Shown here: positions 1 through 7,623 of the stretch, piece by piece
Layout: the number at the start of each line of letters is the position of its first letter
How positions within the stretch are numbered: the stretch's first letter is position 1
Source of the DNA: Halanaerobium saccharolyticum subsp. saccharolyticum DSM 6643
GTDB lineage: Bacteria; Bacillota; Halanaerobiia; Halanaerobiales; Halanaerobiaceae
Direction: 5' to 3'
DNA length: 64,000 bases
Assembly: GCF_000350165.1 (NCBI RefSeq)
Contig: NZ_CAUI01000015.1
Coordinates: forward strand, 315,313-379,312
Notes under the pieces: model-generated
The model's input: the letters and a program-made list of their open reading frames with translations, nothing else
Databases searched by the model: none
What the model was told of the DNA's origin: nothing
Translations under genes and position numbers: made by a program

Positions 1-483
1 AGAATTAACTGTGCTTTGATTTTGAGTATCAGCTTTAACTACTTTATCTCGTGGAATTTTCAAGTCCTGACCCGGTTTAATTCTGGCAGAACTCATATTA
101 TTGAATTTCATAATCTTTTTTACACTAGAATTTCTTGACCTAGCAATTCCTGACAGAGTATCTCCATTATCCACCACATATAATTCATAAGATACTTTCT
201 CAGAAATCATTTTCTTCAATAACTGACGGGTATTATCACCAGCAATTCCATCAACACTAAGATTTTGGCTCTTTTGAAAATTTTTCACTGAATTTTCAGT
301 ACCCTTCCCAAAAATGCCATCCGGTGATACATTATATCCCAAAATTTTTAAATATTTTTGAATTTCCATTACATCTCTTCCACGATCATTCAATTTAACC
401 TGAAAAGCTGAGGCTGTAATAGTTATTGACAAAAGAAAAACTAATAAAATTATTAGTGTAGTTAAATAGTTATTTTTTTCCAT
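1..483 (-). CDS. LysM/peptidoglycan-binding secreted protein (C-terminus cut by window edge)
   Basis: The reading frame runs off the left edge, so only the first 161 residues are visible. It starts at ATG 483 behind a strong AAAGGAGG site. The product opens with a short positively charged segment and a hydrophobic signal peptide (about residues 6-27). A peptidoglycan-binding domain 1 follows (about 30-90, with the LGYNVSPDGIFGKGT and VDGIAG motifs), then a LysM domain (about 100-145, with YVVDNGDTLSGIARS and IKPGQDLKIP). Proteins of this build are exported and bind cell-wall glycan, and they often end in a hydrolase or cortex-lytic domain. The missing part would decide whether it is an enzyme. 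Confident in the domains, not in the exact role. Confidence 0.85.
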   Translation of the reverse strand, partial: MEKNNYLTTLIILLVFLLSITITASAFQVKLNDRGRDVMEIQKYLKILGYNVSPDGIFGKGTENSVKNFQKSQNLSVDGIAGDNTRQLLKKMISEKVSYELYVVDNGDTLSGIARSRNSSVKKIMKFNNMSSARIKPGQDLKIPRDKVVKADTQNQSTVNS

Positions 484-511
484 ATCTCCCCTCCTTTCTC
501 CATTATATTCT

Positions 512-539
512 ATTATATATAATTCTATATAAAAGTTAA
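512..539 (-). promoter_or_regulatory. Possible sigma-A promoter of the LysM protein gene
   Basis: On the minus strand TTAACT (534-539) and TATAAT (512-517) are separated by 16 nt, about 30 nt upstream of the LysM gene start. The -35 overlaps the stop codon of trmL. The -10 is consensus but the -35 is weak, and the surroundings are very AT-rich, so this is a modest prediction. Confidence 0.4.
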
Positions 540-1021
540 ATTTCCTTTTTATATTTTCCTTTTTTGTTTAAATTTATAAAATTATTCTGTCTAAGGGCCT
601 CATATATAATTATAGAAACTGAATTAGAAAGATTTAATGACCTTAATTTATCCTTCATTGGAATTCTAATACAACGATTTAAATTTGCTTCCAACAAATC
701 TTCTGGTAATCCTGCTGTTTCTTTACCAAATAAAAAATAATCATTTTCCTGATATTCAAAATCAGAATAAGCAGCTGCGGCTTTGGTAGTTGCATAAAAA
801 AAGCGTCCTCCCTGATTCACTTTAAAAAAATGATCTAAATTATCATAATAACTTATATCTAATTTATTCCAGTAATCAAGACCTGCTCTTTTTAAATATT
901 TGTCTGAAGTTGAAAAGCCTAAGGGTTTAACTAAATGAAGTTTAGAATCCGTTACAGCACAGGTTCTAGCTATATTACCAGTATTTTGTGGAATTTCTGG
1001 TTCAACAAGTACTATATTCAA
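536..1021 (-). CDS. trmL: tRNA (cytidine/uridine-34 2'-O)-methyltransferase TrmL
   Basis: A 161-residue SPOUT-class methyltransferase, full length for TrmL/CspR. It transfers a methyl group from S-adenosylmethionine to the ribose 2'-OH of the wobble nucleotide of tRNA-Leu isoacceptors. Family motifs are clear: EPEIPQNTGNIART near the N-terminus (residues 8-20), GKETAGLP (99-106), and the knotted SAM-binding segment LRSLNLSNSVSI (126-137). ATG 1021 has a GGAGG site upstream. It lies between the MBL hydrolase and the LysM gene, all on the minus strand. The assignment is firm; the target tRNA is known from the family, not from this sequence. Confidence 0.93.
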   Translation of the reverse strand: MNIVLVEPEIPQNTGNIARTCAVTDSKLHLVKPLGFSTSDKYLKRAGLDYWNKLDISYYDNLDHFFKVNQGGRFFYATTKAAAAYSDFEYQENDYFLFGKETAGLPEDLLEANLNRCIRIPMKDKLRSLNLSNSVSIIIYEALRQNNFINLNKKGKYKKEI

Positions 1022-1086
1022 TATATTGTTCCTCCTTGGGGCAAGCCCACTTTAGTTCAAAATTATTATCAGCTATATCTTTTTGA

Positions 1087-1845
1087 CTAAATATTTATTA
1101 CTAATCCATCATAGGCTGGACTTAAATGGTCTGGTAGATAATCATCCAATTTTTGATGATCTAATCTATGAGAAATATGAGTTAAATATCCATGTTTTAA
1201 GTCTAATTTATTAACTAATTCAACAGCCTGGTCTACAGACATATGAGTGGGATGTTCTTCAAAACGAAGTGCATCAACAGCGGCATATTCAATCCCCTCC
1301 AAAAGTTCTAAGGAACTTTCAGGTATTTTACTACAATCTGTTAAATAAGCAAAATTATTAATTCTATAAGCTAAAATTTGATTATCACCGTGATAAATTG
1401 GAACCGACTTAACCTTTAGATCTCTAAAAGTTAATTCTTTTTCTATTTCCTTTAGTATAACCTGAGGTACTCCTCCACCTGGATTTTTATCTGAAAAAAT
1501 ATAGGGGAAAACTCTTTTAATAGCTTTTAGAGTTTTTGTATCTCCATAAACTGGCATTTCTTTACCTTGAAACCAGTTTAAAGCTCTTATATCATCAAAA
1601 CCCATAATATGATCTGCATGGGCATGAGTCATCAAAACCGAATCTACATTTTTTATATTATTATTAATCAATTCCAATCTCATCTCAGGCGGAGTATCTA
1701 TCAATAAATTATATTCTTTGCTTTTAATATGAATTGATGTCCGCATTCTTTTATTTTTTGGATTGCTAGATTGACAAATCTCGCAATCACAGGCAATAAC
1801 AGGTACCCCATGAGAGGTTCCTGTTCCTAAAAATGTTATCTGCAA
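1087..1845 (-). CDS. MBL-fold metallo-hydrolase, PhnP-like
   Basis: Metallo-beta-lactamase-fold hydrolase of about 252 residues with the dinuclear-metal motif HAHADH near residue 75 and a Cys pair (CDCEIC) typical of PhnP-like phosphodiesterases. Further metal ligands appear as TDCS and the late HISHR. The frame opens upstream at ATG 1863, but that ATG has no ribosome site. An AGAGGAG lies between it and TTG 1845 with 8-nt spacing, and the protein from TTG begins right at the first strand of the fold (QITFLGTGTSHG). I therefore chose TTG 1845. PhnP cleaves cyclic ribose phosphates in phosphonate metabolism, but no phn genes are near, so the substrate is unknown. Confidence 0.85.
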   Translation of the reverse strand: MQITFLGTGTSHGVPVIACDCEICQSSNPKNKRMRTSIHIKSKEYNLLIDTPPEMRLELINNNIKNVDSVLMTHAHADHIMGFDDIRALNWFQGKEMPVYGDTKTLKAIKRVFPYIFSDKNPGGGVPQVILKEIEKELTFRDLKVKSVPIYHGDNQILAYRINNFAYLTDCSKIPESSLELLEGIEYAAVDALRFEEHPTHMSVDQAVELVNKLDLKHGYLTHISHRLDHQKLDDYLPDHLSPAYDGLVINI

Positions 1846-1899
1846 AAAAACATCTCCTCTCATAAAAATTTTATCTCAATTTTGGGGTGTTTGTCAAAC

Positions 1900-2454
1900 T
1901 TATTCTGCTAACTGTTCTTGTTTTATTAAAGCCTTACTCCTTAGGAAGTTAGCAAGTTTTTTATAAACTAAAACAGTAATCACAGAATTAATAACTGCCT
2001 TACTTAAATTAAATGGTAAAATCCCCGGCAGCATCATCTGTAAAACTTGTTCCCTAGGAATTCCATAAAAGATAGGATTAAAAATTAAATTTGCTCCGGC
2101 CATCACAACAGTCATGGCAATTGAACCAATAACTAAGCCTTTGACAGCTCCTATTCTATTATGGTGCTGCTGATAAAAATAACCAGCTGTTCCGGCGAAT
2201 ACACCGGTAGCTAGAAAATGCATAAAAGCTCCAAATGGACCCCCCAAACCTGTAAATACAGCCATTAAAATAGATAAAATGAAAGTTGCCCCTATTGCTG
2301 CACCAGGACCAAATAAAAACGCAATTATTAATATTGGGATATCACCTGGCTCATATATTAAAAATGGCAAAAACATTGGGAAACGAATTATTAGCATTAA
2401 AACTAAAGAAAAAGCTGCTAAAACTGCGGTTGTAGTGATTTTTTTAGTATCCAT
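1900..2454 (-). CDS. ribU: ECF transporter S component, riboflavin-specific RibU type
   Basis: A 184-residue, strongly hydrophobic protein with about five to six membrane segments, the size and layout of ECF-family substrate-binding (S) subunits. These bind a vitamin and associate with a shared EcfT/EcfA energy module, which is not in this window. The protein alone says ECF S component. The FMN riboswitch directly upstream on the same strand points to riboflavin as substrate, since RibU is the standard FMN-switch-controlled S component. Start ATG 2454 has an AAAGGAGATAG site. Confidence is high for the class and good for the specificity. Confidence 0.87.
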   Translation of the reverse strand: MDTKKITTTAVLAAFSLVLMLIIRFPMFLPFLIYEPGDIPILIIAFLFGPGAAIGATFILSILMAVFTGLGGPFGAFMHFLATGVFAGTAGYFYQQHHNRIGAVKGLVIGSIAMTVVMAGANLIFNPIFYGIPREQVLQMMLPGILPFNLSKAVINSVITVLVYKKLANFLRSKALIKQEQLAE

Positions 2455-2498
2455 TCTCTATCTCCTTTTATTTATATTTATTATCTTCATTTTTTGAC

Positions 2499-2528
2499 AA
2501 AAAAATTAGCCCTGCTAAAAACAGGGCT
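2499..2528 (-). terminator. Riboswitch expression-platform terminator before ribU
   Basis: On the minus strand a 7-bp stem (AGCCCTG paired with CAGGGCT) is followed directly by a T-rich run (complement of the A run at 2499-2505). It sits between the FMN aptamer and the ribU ribosome site. This is the expected layout for FMN-induced transcription termination. Confidence 0.85.
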
Positions 2529-2540
2529 TCTAATTCATTT

Positions 2541-2656
2541 AATCTTCTTTATTCCGGACTTTACCGTCGGTACTGGAATTTCACCAGTTCAGCTGAAGCT
2601 CGTGGACTATACCACCGGTTAGGAATTGCTTAAAACTCACCTTACCCTGAAGATAA
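2541..2656 (-). ncRNA. FMN riboswitch (RFN element)
   Basis: Read on the minus strand, the segment starts with ATCTTCAGGG and ends with the complementary AAGAAGAT, closing helix P1. Inside are the RFN blocks ACCGGTGGTATAGTCC, CTGGTGAAATTCCAG and CCGACGGTAAAGTCCGG in order, all close to consensus. A terminator follows at once and then ribU. The family binds flavin mononucleotide and shuts transcription when flavin is plentiful. Recognition by eye is unambiguous. Confidence 0.95.
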
Positions 2657-2674
2657 TATTTTATTGTTAATATA

Positions 2675-2703
2675 ATTATAAATAATATTTGCTATAAAAG
2701 CAA
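2675..2703 (-). promoter_or_regulatory. Sigma-A promoter of the FMN-riboswitch/ribU transcript
   Basis: TTGCTT (2698-2703) and a consensus TATAAT (2675-2680) with exactly 17 nt between, about 20 nt before the first base of the riboswitch. Placement and spacing suit a dedicated promoter for ribU, separate from the SpoIID gene upstream. Confidence 0.65.
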
Positions 2704-2705
2704 AT
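2687..2705 (-). terminator. Weak hairpin after the SpoIID-domain gene
   Basis: ATTTGCT and AGCAAAT form a 7-bp AT-rich stem with a 5-nt loop just after the stop codon at 2713, followed by T-rich sequence on the minus strand. It overlaps the predicted ribU -35. It could be a weak intrinsic terminator or chance in AT-rich DNA. Confidence 0.35.
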
Positions 2706-2712
2706 TATTGTT

Positions 2713-4821
2713 CTAATCATATTTAATTATCTCTACACCAGGATAAAAATGTTTAATAATTTCTTTATAATCCCAGCCTGCAGCGCCCATGCCAGCTGAA
2801 GCTGATTGATCAAGTCCTAGGTTATGTCCCCAACCAGCTCCATAAATATATAAATCTTTTAAATATCCATTTTGATCATAATGACTGTTAAAATAAAAGC
2901 GACTGCTTTTTAAACCTCCTAAAACTCTTCTAATTCGCGAAACACTATAATTTTCTTCACTTTGATCACTATAGATTGTTAAAGAAGTAATTGTACCGCC
3001 TTGAGCCCGTTCCTTAATTTCTATTTTCCTGATTTTATCTAAACCGCTGCGGTATTCTATTATTTCAGCTGGAACTCTTAACTGCCAACGATAATTACTG
3101 CTTCCATAATCTTTAGAGTATGATTCAGGTGAATTAAGAAGCCAATTTTGAAAATCTGCTGGTGCTAAAGGAAAATTATAATTATCCTCTTTCATCTGAT
3201 TAGAACCCCTTAAATAAGGCAAATCGGCTGACCAGATTTGATCACTTCGCTCTGTATAACCACCACTATTACTGCTGAAAACAGCTTCAATAATTTCACC
3301 TTCAAAAACAGCACTTTCTCCCTGAGTCGATAAAACAGCCTCAGTAGTACGGTGGTGCTCACTCATAATACCATTATAAGCCGCACAGTGCACACTAGAA
3401 CAAAGATCATAGCCATCATTGCTGTGTCTACCTAAATTATTTAAGGTGTAACTTCTAGCAGCCACCGCCTGAGCTTTTAAAGCTTCCATCGGCCAACTGG
3501 CATAAATTTCAGATGGAACAACAGAAATTAAATAAGGAGTTAATTCTACCTGATTTATTAAAGTAAATTCTTCTCCTTCTCCTTTAATTATCATATTACC
3601 TCTGTACTGTCTGTTGCCGCTTCCCTGCCAGAAATAGCCTTCTCCATAGCTAATATTATAAACATAAAAAGATGAGTTTTTATGACTGCTGTATATTTGA
3701 TATTCTAATTTAGAGTCTCCGAGTTTAATTTTTTCATTATTACTGCTTAGATAAATTGAATTAGATTCCAGCTCCAGCAGATAATTTTTTTTAGCCTCAC
3801 CTCTAAATATAACTTTTTCATTATAAACAATCGAAAAAGGATCTGAGTATTGAAACAGAAGCTTTTTATTATTCTCCTGAAGTCCAATCCTCAGCATTTG
3901 TGTTATTTCCTGTTCAGTTAGTTCAGCTACCTGCTGCCAAGAAGCTTTTAAAGCAAAAGGATCAATAGCTTCTGGATCATCTTCTTCTTTTTTTGGCTTT
4001 AATTCTGGATATTTTTTCTGATAAAAATTAATTTTTTGATATGCAAGTTGCTTAAACAAACCATAAGCAAGAGTTCGCTGCCAGTAATTATAAGCTTTTA
4101 TTTCTTCGCCTGCATTTTCGAGCATTTGAGCCATATCTTTATACAAATAACTTTGAGCTTTATTTGCTTGATAAGCCTTTTGATAATCATTAAATGCTGC
4201 TAAATAATTATTTTGTAATTTATTTAATTCGGCCTTTAACAGATAAAACCCTGAATCATTTATCTTTAAATCGCTCATTTTCTGTAAATATTCTTCTGCA
4301 ATTTTATAATTTTTTAATTCTAGATGATTTTGAATTAAATAATAATATTTTCGGAAAAGAAAATCAGCAGTTTGTGCTTTGGATTCAGCTTCAGTTTCAG
4401 TTTTAATCTTATTTTCTAAAATATAATTAGAAGCTAAGCTATTATTAAGCTCATAAAAATTAACAGCTAATTTAAAATAATCATTATTGTCATTACTTAA
4501 AATAGCAGTTTCCAATAAAATTTTATTTTCTGCTTCCAATTTATTTTGATCACTATAAACCACAGCTAAATTTCTCCTGGCCTCTAAATTATAAGGTGCA
4601 AGTTCAATAATCTGCTGATAATAATATTCTGCAGAATCATAGCGGCCTTCGTAAAATGCTTCTTTTGCCAATTCGAAGAAGTCATTTATATTTCTATCTC
4701 TGCTATCCTGGGCCATCATTATGGTACTTTTATCTGCTTCCTCAAAATAATAATCGAAAATTGGTATAAAAATACCGATTAAGACAGCAGAGATAATAAT
4801 CAATCGTAAATATTTTTTCAT
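2713..4821 (-). CDS. TPR and SpoIID/LytB domain protein, membrane-anchored
   Basis: About 702 residues. An N-terminal hydrophobic anchor (about residues 5-24) precedes roughly 250 residues of TPR-like helices (for example EGRYDSAEYYYQQIIELAP). The C-terminal half is a SpoIID/LytB domain (VVPSEIYASWPMEALKAQA, VAARSYTL, and late AGWGHNLGLDQS). SpoIID is a lytic transglycosylase that trims denuded glycan strands during engulfment; LytB relatives modify autolysins. Whether this protein is sporulation-linked cannot be told here. The frame extends to TTG 4830, but AGGGAG fits ATG 4821 (9-nt spacing), so I start there. It lies 17 nt downstream of the PhoH gene. Confidence 0.85.
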   Translation of the reverse strand: MKKYLRLIIISAVLIGIFIPIFDYYFEEADKSTIMMAQDSRDRNINDFFELAKEAFYEGRYDSAEYYYQQIIELAPYNLEARRNLAVVYSDQNKLEAENKILLETAILSNDNNDYFKLAVNFYELNNSLASNYILENKIKTETEAESKAQTADFLFRKYYYLIQNHLELKNYKIAEEYLQKMSDLKINDSGFYLLKAELNKLQNNYLAAFNDYQKAYQANKAQSYLYKDMAQMLENAGEEIKAYNYWQRTLAYGLFKQLAYQKINFYQKKYPELKPKKEEDDPEAIDPFALKASWQQVAELTEQEITQMLRIGLQENNKKLLFQYSDPFSIVYNEKVIFRGEAKKNYLLELESNSIYLSSNNEKIKLGDSKLEYQIYSSHKNSSFYVYNISYGEGYFWQGSGNRQYRGNMIIKGEGEEFTLINQVELTPYLISVVPSEIYASWPMEALKAQAVAARSYTLNNLGRHSNDGYDLCSSVHCAAYNGIMSEHHRTTEAVLSTQGESAVFEGEIIEAVFSSNSGGYTERSDQIWSADLPYLRGSNQMKEDNYNFPLAPADFQNWLLNSPESYSKDYGSSNYRWQLRVPAEIIEYRSGLDKIRKIEIKERAQGGTITSLTIYSDQSEENYSVSRIRRVLGGLKSSRFYFNSHYDQNGYLKDLYIYGAGWGHNLGLDQSASAGMGAAGWDYKEIIKHFYPGVEIIKYD

Positions 4822-4838
4822 CAAATACAACTCCCTGT

Positions 4839-6149
4839 TTAAAGAAGATTACTAGCAATCTCAGCAAGTTCTGATCTTTCACCTTCTTTTAACATAACAT
4901 GACCTGCAATTTTTTGGTCATGAAATTTATGCGCTAGATAATTTAAACCGTTTTTATGAAAATTCAAATATGGATTATCAATCTGGAATGGATCACCAGT
5001 GAAAATTAGTTTTGAATTTTCTCCAGCTCTGGTTACTATAGTTTTGACCTCATGTAAGGATAAGTTTTGTGCCTCATCAATAATAATAAACTGATCTGGC
5101 ACTGATCTACCTCTAATATAGGTTAATGCTTCAATCTGAATTAAATCCTTATCTAATAATTTTTGATAGGCATATTTTGCATCTTTATTTCGGTGAACTA
5201 TAAAATCTAAGTTATCAAAGATCGGCTTCATCCAGGGACCCATTTTTTCTTCAACATCACCTGGTAAAAAACCAAGTTCCTTACCCATTGGTTGAATAGG
5301 TCTGGCAACTAATAATTTTGAAAAAGCTTTTTCATCAACTACTCTGTCTAAACCTGCAGCAATCGCTAATAATGTTTTACCAGTTCCAGCTTTACCTGAA
5401 ACAGTTACCAGCTTGATTTCATCATCGAGCAGCAATTCAAGAGCCATCTGTTGTTCTCTATTTCTAGCTCTGATTTTAGCAGGCTGATTCTTGTTATAGC
5501 GCAGAGGCACTAAATTTTCACCATCAAAACGGGCCAGTGCAGTATTTTTATTTCTATCATCAGCTGTTAATTGTACAAATTCATTTGGATATAAAGAATC
5601 ATCAAGCTGATCAAGTTCTGCTAAAGAAATTTTTTCTTCTTCATAAAATTTATCGATCAACTTGAAACTACACATTATTTCTTTAAAGCCCGAATAAACT
5701 TCTTCTTCTTTTAAACGGCTGGAATTATGCTCTTCTGCCTGTAATCCATATGCATCACAGATTAAACGCAAGTTAATATCATCGGAAATCATAATAACTT
5801 TTCTGTCAGTATTTTTTTCCTGCAGGTGGATAGCAGTAGAAATAATTCTGTTATCCATTTTGCTGGAGCTTAAACCCTGAGGTAATTCTAATTTACCATT
5901 AATTACAATCTTAACTGTACCACCAGATTCTAATTCCACACCCTCGTTTAAATTACCGTTATTTCTTAGTTCTTCTAAAATCCTGGAACTTTCGCGAGCA
6001 TTAAAACCTAAATCTGAACTTTTGGTTTTCAAATTATCAATTTCTTCTAAAACAGCGAGTGGAATAACAACATCATTGTCCTCAAAACTATAAATAGCAC
6101 GAGGGTCATTCAGAAGTACATTTGTATCTAAGACAAATATTTTTTTCAT
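4839..6149 (-). CDS. PIN domain-PhoH ATPase fusion (YlaK-like)
   Basis: About 436 residues. The N-terminal PIN nuclease domain (FVLDTNVLLNDP with conserved Asp, further acidic residues to about 130) is joined to a PhoH-like P-loop ATPase (VSGKAGTGKTLLA; Walker B FIIIDEAQN; motif VARPIQPMGKELGFLPGD). PhoH2-type fusions of this order have been described as RNA helicase/ribonucleases, so a role in RNA turnover is likely but not shown here. The frame opens at TTG 6167, while GGGAGGAA lies 6 nt before ATG 6149, which I take as the start. Nth lies 20 nt upstream. Confidence 0.9.
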   Translation of the reverse strand: MKKIFVLDTNVLLNDPRAIYSFEDNDVVIPLAVLEEIDNLKTKSSDLGFNARESSRILEELRNNGNLNEGVELESGGTVKIVINGKLELPQGLSSSKMDNRIISTAIHLQEKNTDRKVIMISDDINLRLICDAYGLQAEEHNSSRLKEEEVYSGFKEIMCSFKLIDKFYEEEKISLAELDQLDDSLYPNEFVQLTADDRNKNTALARFDGENLVPLRYNKNQPAKIRARNREQQMALELLLDDEIKLVTVSGKAGTGKTLLAIAAGLDRVVDEKAFSKLLVARPIQPMGKELGFLPGDVEEKMGPWMKPIFDNLDFIVHRNKDAKYAYQKLLDKDLIQIEALTYIRGRSVPDQFIIIDEAQNLSLHEVKTIVTRAGENSKLIFTGDPFQIDNPYLNFHKNGLNYLAHKFHDQKIAGHVMLKEGERSELAEIASNLL

Positions 6150-6169
6150 TTTTGCTTCCTCCCTCAAAT

Positions 6170-6814
6170 TTATTTATTTTGATAATATCTACATAAGTGA
6201 CTGGCAAAACAATTTTCACAATCAGGATTTTGAGCTTTACAGATAGCTCTTCCATGATCTATTAACCAATGGTGAAAATCAATCCAATACTTTTTTGGTA
6301 TCAACTCAGTTAATTCCTTTTCGGTTTGATCAACATTTTTACCACTGCTTAAGCCAAGGCGCTCTGAAACTCTAAACACATGTGTATCAACCGGGAAAGC
6401 TGCCTTCGAAAAAGCATTTGCCAAAACAACATTAGCAGTTTTTCTACCTACTCCTGAAAGTTTAAGCAGTTCTTTGCGAGTTTCGGGAACCTTGCCTTTA
6501 AACTCATCCAATAATATTCTACATGTTTTTAAAATATATTTAGCTTTATTTCTATAAAGACCTATACTGTTGATTTTCTTTTCTAATTCTTTTTGACTAA
6601 GTTTTAATAAATCTTGTGGTGTATTATATTTTTTAAAGAGTTCTTTTGTTACTTTATTAACCTGAACATCTGTAGTTTGAGCCGATAAAATTGTTGCAAT
6701 TAAAAGTTCAAATGAACTTTTATGCTTTAAAGCTGTACCAGGTTCAGGATAGTTTTCAGAAAATAATTCTACTAGTTTTTCTACTTTTTCTTCTTTATTT
6801 AATTTTATAGTCAA
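6170..6814 (-). CDS. nth: Endonuclease III (DNA glycosylase/AP lyase)
   Basis: A 214-residue HhH-GPD enzyme that removes oxidised pyrimidines and cleaves abasic sites in base excision repair. Visible signatures are the helix-hairpin-helix LSGVGRKTA with the catalytic Lys, the downstream VDTHV Asp, and the C-terminal 4Fe-4S cluster with spacing C-x6-C-x2-C-x5-C (CKAQNPDC...C...C). It begins with TTG 6814 behind AGGAGG (7-nt spacing); no ATG lies nearby in frame. It is the first gene of a minus-strand group with phoH and the SpoIID gene. Confidence 0.96.
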   Translation of the reverse strand: MTIKLNKEEKVEKLVELFSENYPEPGTALKHKSSFELLIATILSAQTTDVQVNKVTKELFKKYNTPQDLLKLSQKELEKKINSIGLYRNKAKYILKTCRILLDEFKGKVPETRKELLKLSGVGRKTANVVLANAFSKAAFPVDTHVFRVSERLGLSSGKNVDQTEKELTELIPKKYWIDFHHWLIDHGRAICKAQNPDCENCFASHLCRYYQNK

Positions 6815-6840
6815 TTTACTGCCTCCTGTGAGAATTATTC

Positions 6841-6868
6841 TTAATACTATTTTACTTTAAATTGTCTA
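6841..6868 (-). promoter_or_regulatory. Possible sigma-A promoter of nth
   Basis: TAGACA (6863-6868) and TATTAA (6841-6846) with 16 nt between on the minus strand, about 25 nt upstream of the nth start. The 209-nt divergent gap between nth and the plus-strand nucleotidase gene holds no other gene or structured element that I can see. Confidence 0.35.
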
Positions 6869-7023
6869 AAAAATAAAGCTTGATTTTTTAAATATCTCAA
6901 ATGTTCATAGTATCTAGACATAAATAAGAAAAAATGATAGTATTATAAAAAGGATAAATAAAAAAATTTATATTACAATTTATATTACAAAAAGATTAAA
7001 TTTATTAAATGAGGTGTTAGGCT

Positions 7024-7623
7024 ATGAAATATAATTTCGGTATAGATATTGATGGAGTTTTGACAGATGAGGGTCCAGATAACAATAGTATTTGGCAGCA
7101 AAAAATGAATGAATTCTTTGAGAGAGAAATTACTCTAAAAGAATATACTTACGATCTTGCTAAAGCATTTGCTATTAATAATCAGGAATTAAATGATTTT
7201 ATTCAGGCAAAAATAGAAGAAGTATACAGCAGTGTAAAACCAATAAATAAAGCAAGAGAAATCCTAGCTGAATTAGAAAAAGAGGGTCATCGTTTAATTC
7301 TAATTACAGCCCGACATGAAGAACATCGTTCTTTAACTGAAAAATGGTTAAATGATCATAATATTCCCTATCATGAACTGTATCATGAACATGATAAAGC
7401 TCCTTTAGCTGCAAAAAAGAACATTTCTTTATTTATTGACGATAAAAAAGAAAATGCCTTAGAAATCGCAGCTAAAGATATTCCAGTATTTTTAGTTAGT
7501 AAATATCATAATTATGATTTTAATGGTAATAATAAGATTACAAAAGTTAATAATTGGGATGAAATTAAAGAAAATATTGAATTATTCATCTCTAAAGACG
7601 CTCATGCCAGTAAACTCTCTTAG
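7024..7623 (+). CDS. HAD-type 5'-nucleotidase (NT5C/YqfW-like)
   Basis: A 199-residue HAD-superfamily phosphatase with the nucleophile motif DIDGVLTD (Asp8 and Asp10), motif II ILITARHEEHR and motif III/IV FIDDKKENAL. It matches the 5'(3')-deoxyribonucleotidase type C family, so it probably dephosphorylates a nucleotide in the cytosol. GAGGTG lies 7 nt before ATG 7024. It is one of few plus-strand genes here. Its last 42 nt overlap tail to tail with the minus-strand kinase gene. The exact substrate cannot be read from the sequence. Confidence 0.85.
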   Translation: MKYNFGIDIDGVLTDEGPDNNSIWQQKMNEFFEREITLKEYTYDLAKAFAINNQELNDFIQAKIEEVYSSVKPINKAREILAELEKEGHRLILITARHEEHRSLTEKWLNDHNIPYHELYHEHDKAPLAAKKNISLFIDDKKENALEIAAKDIPVFLVSKYHNYDFNGNNKITKVNNWDEIKENIELFISKDAHASKLS

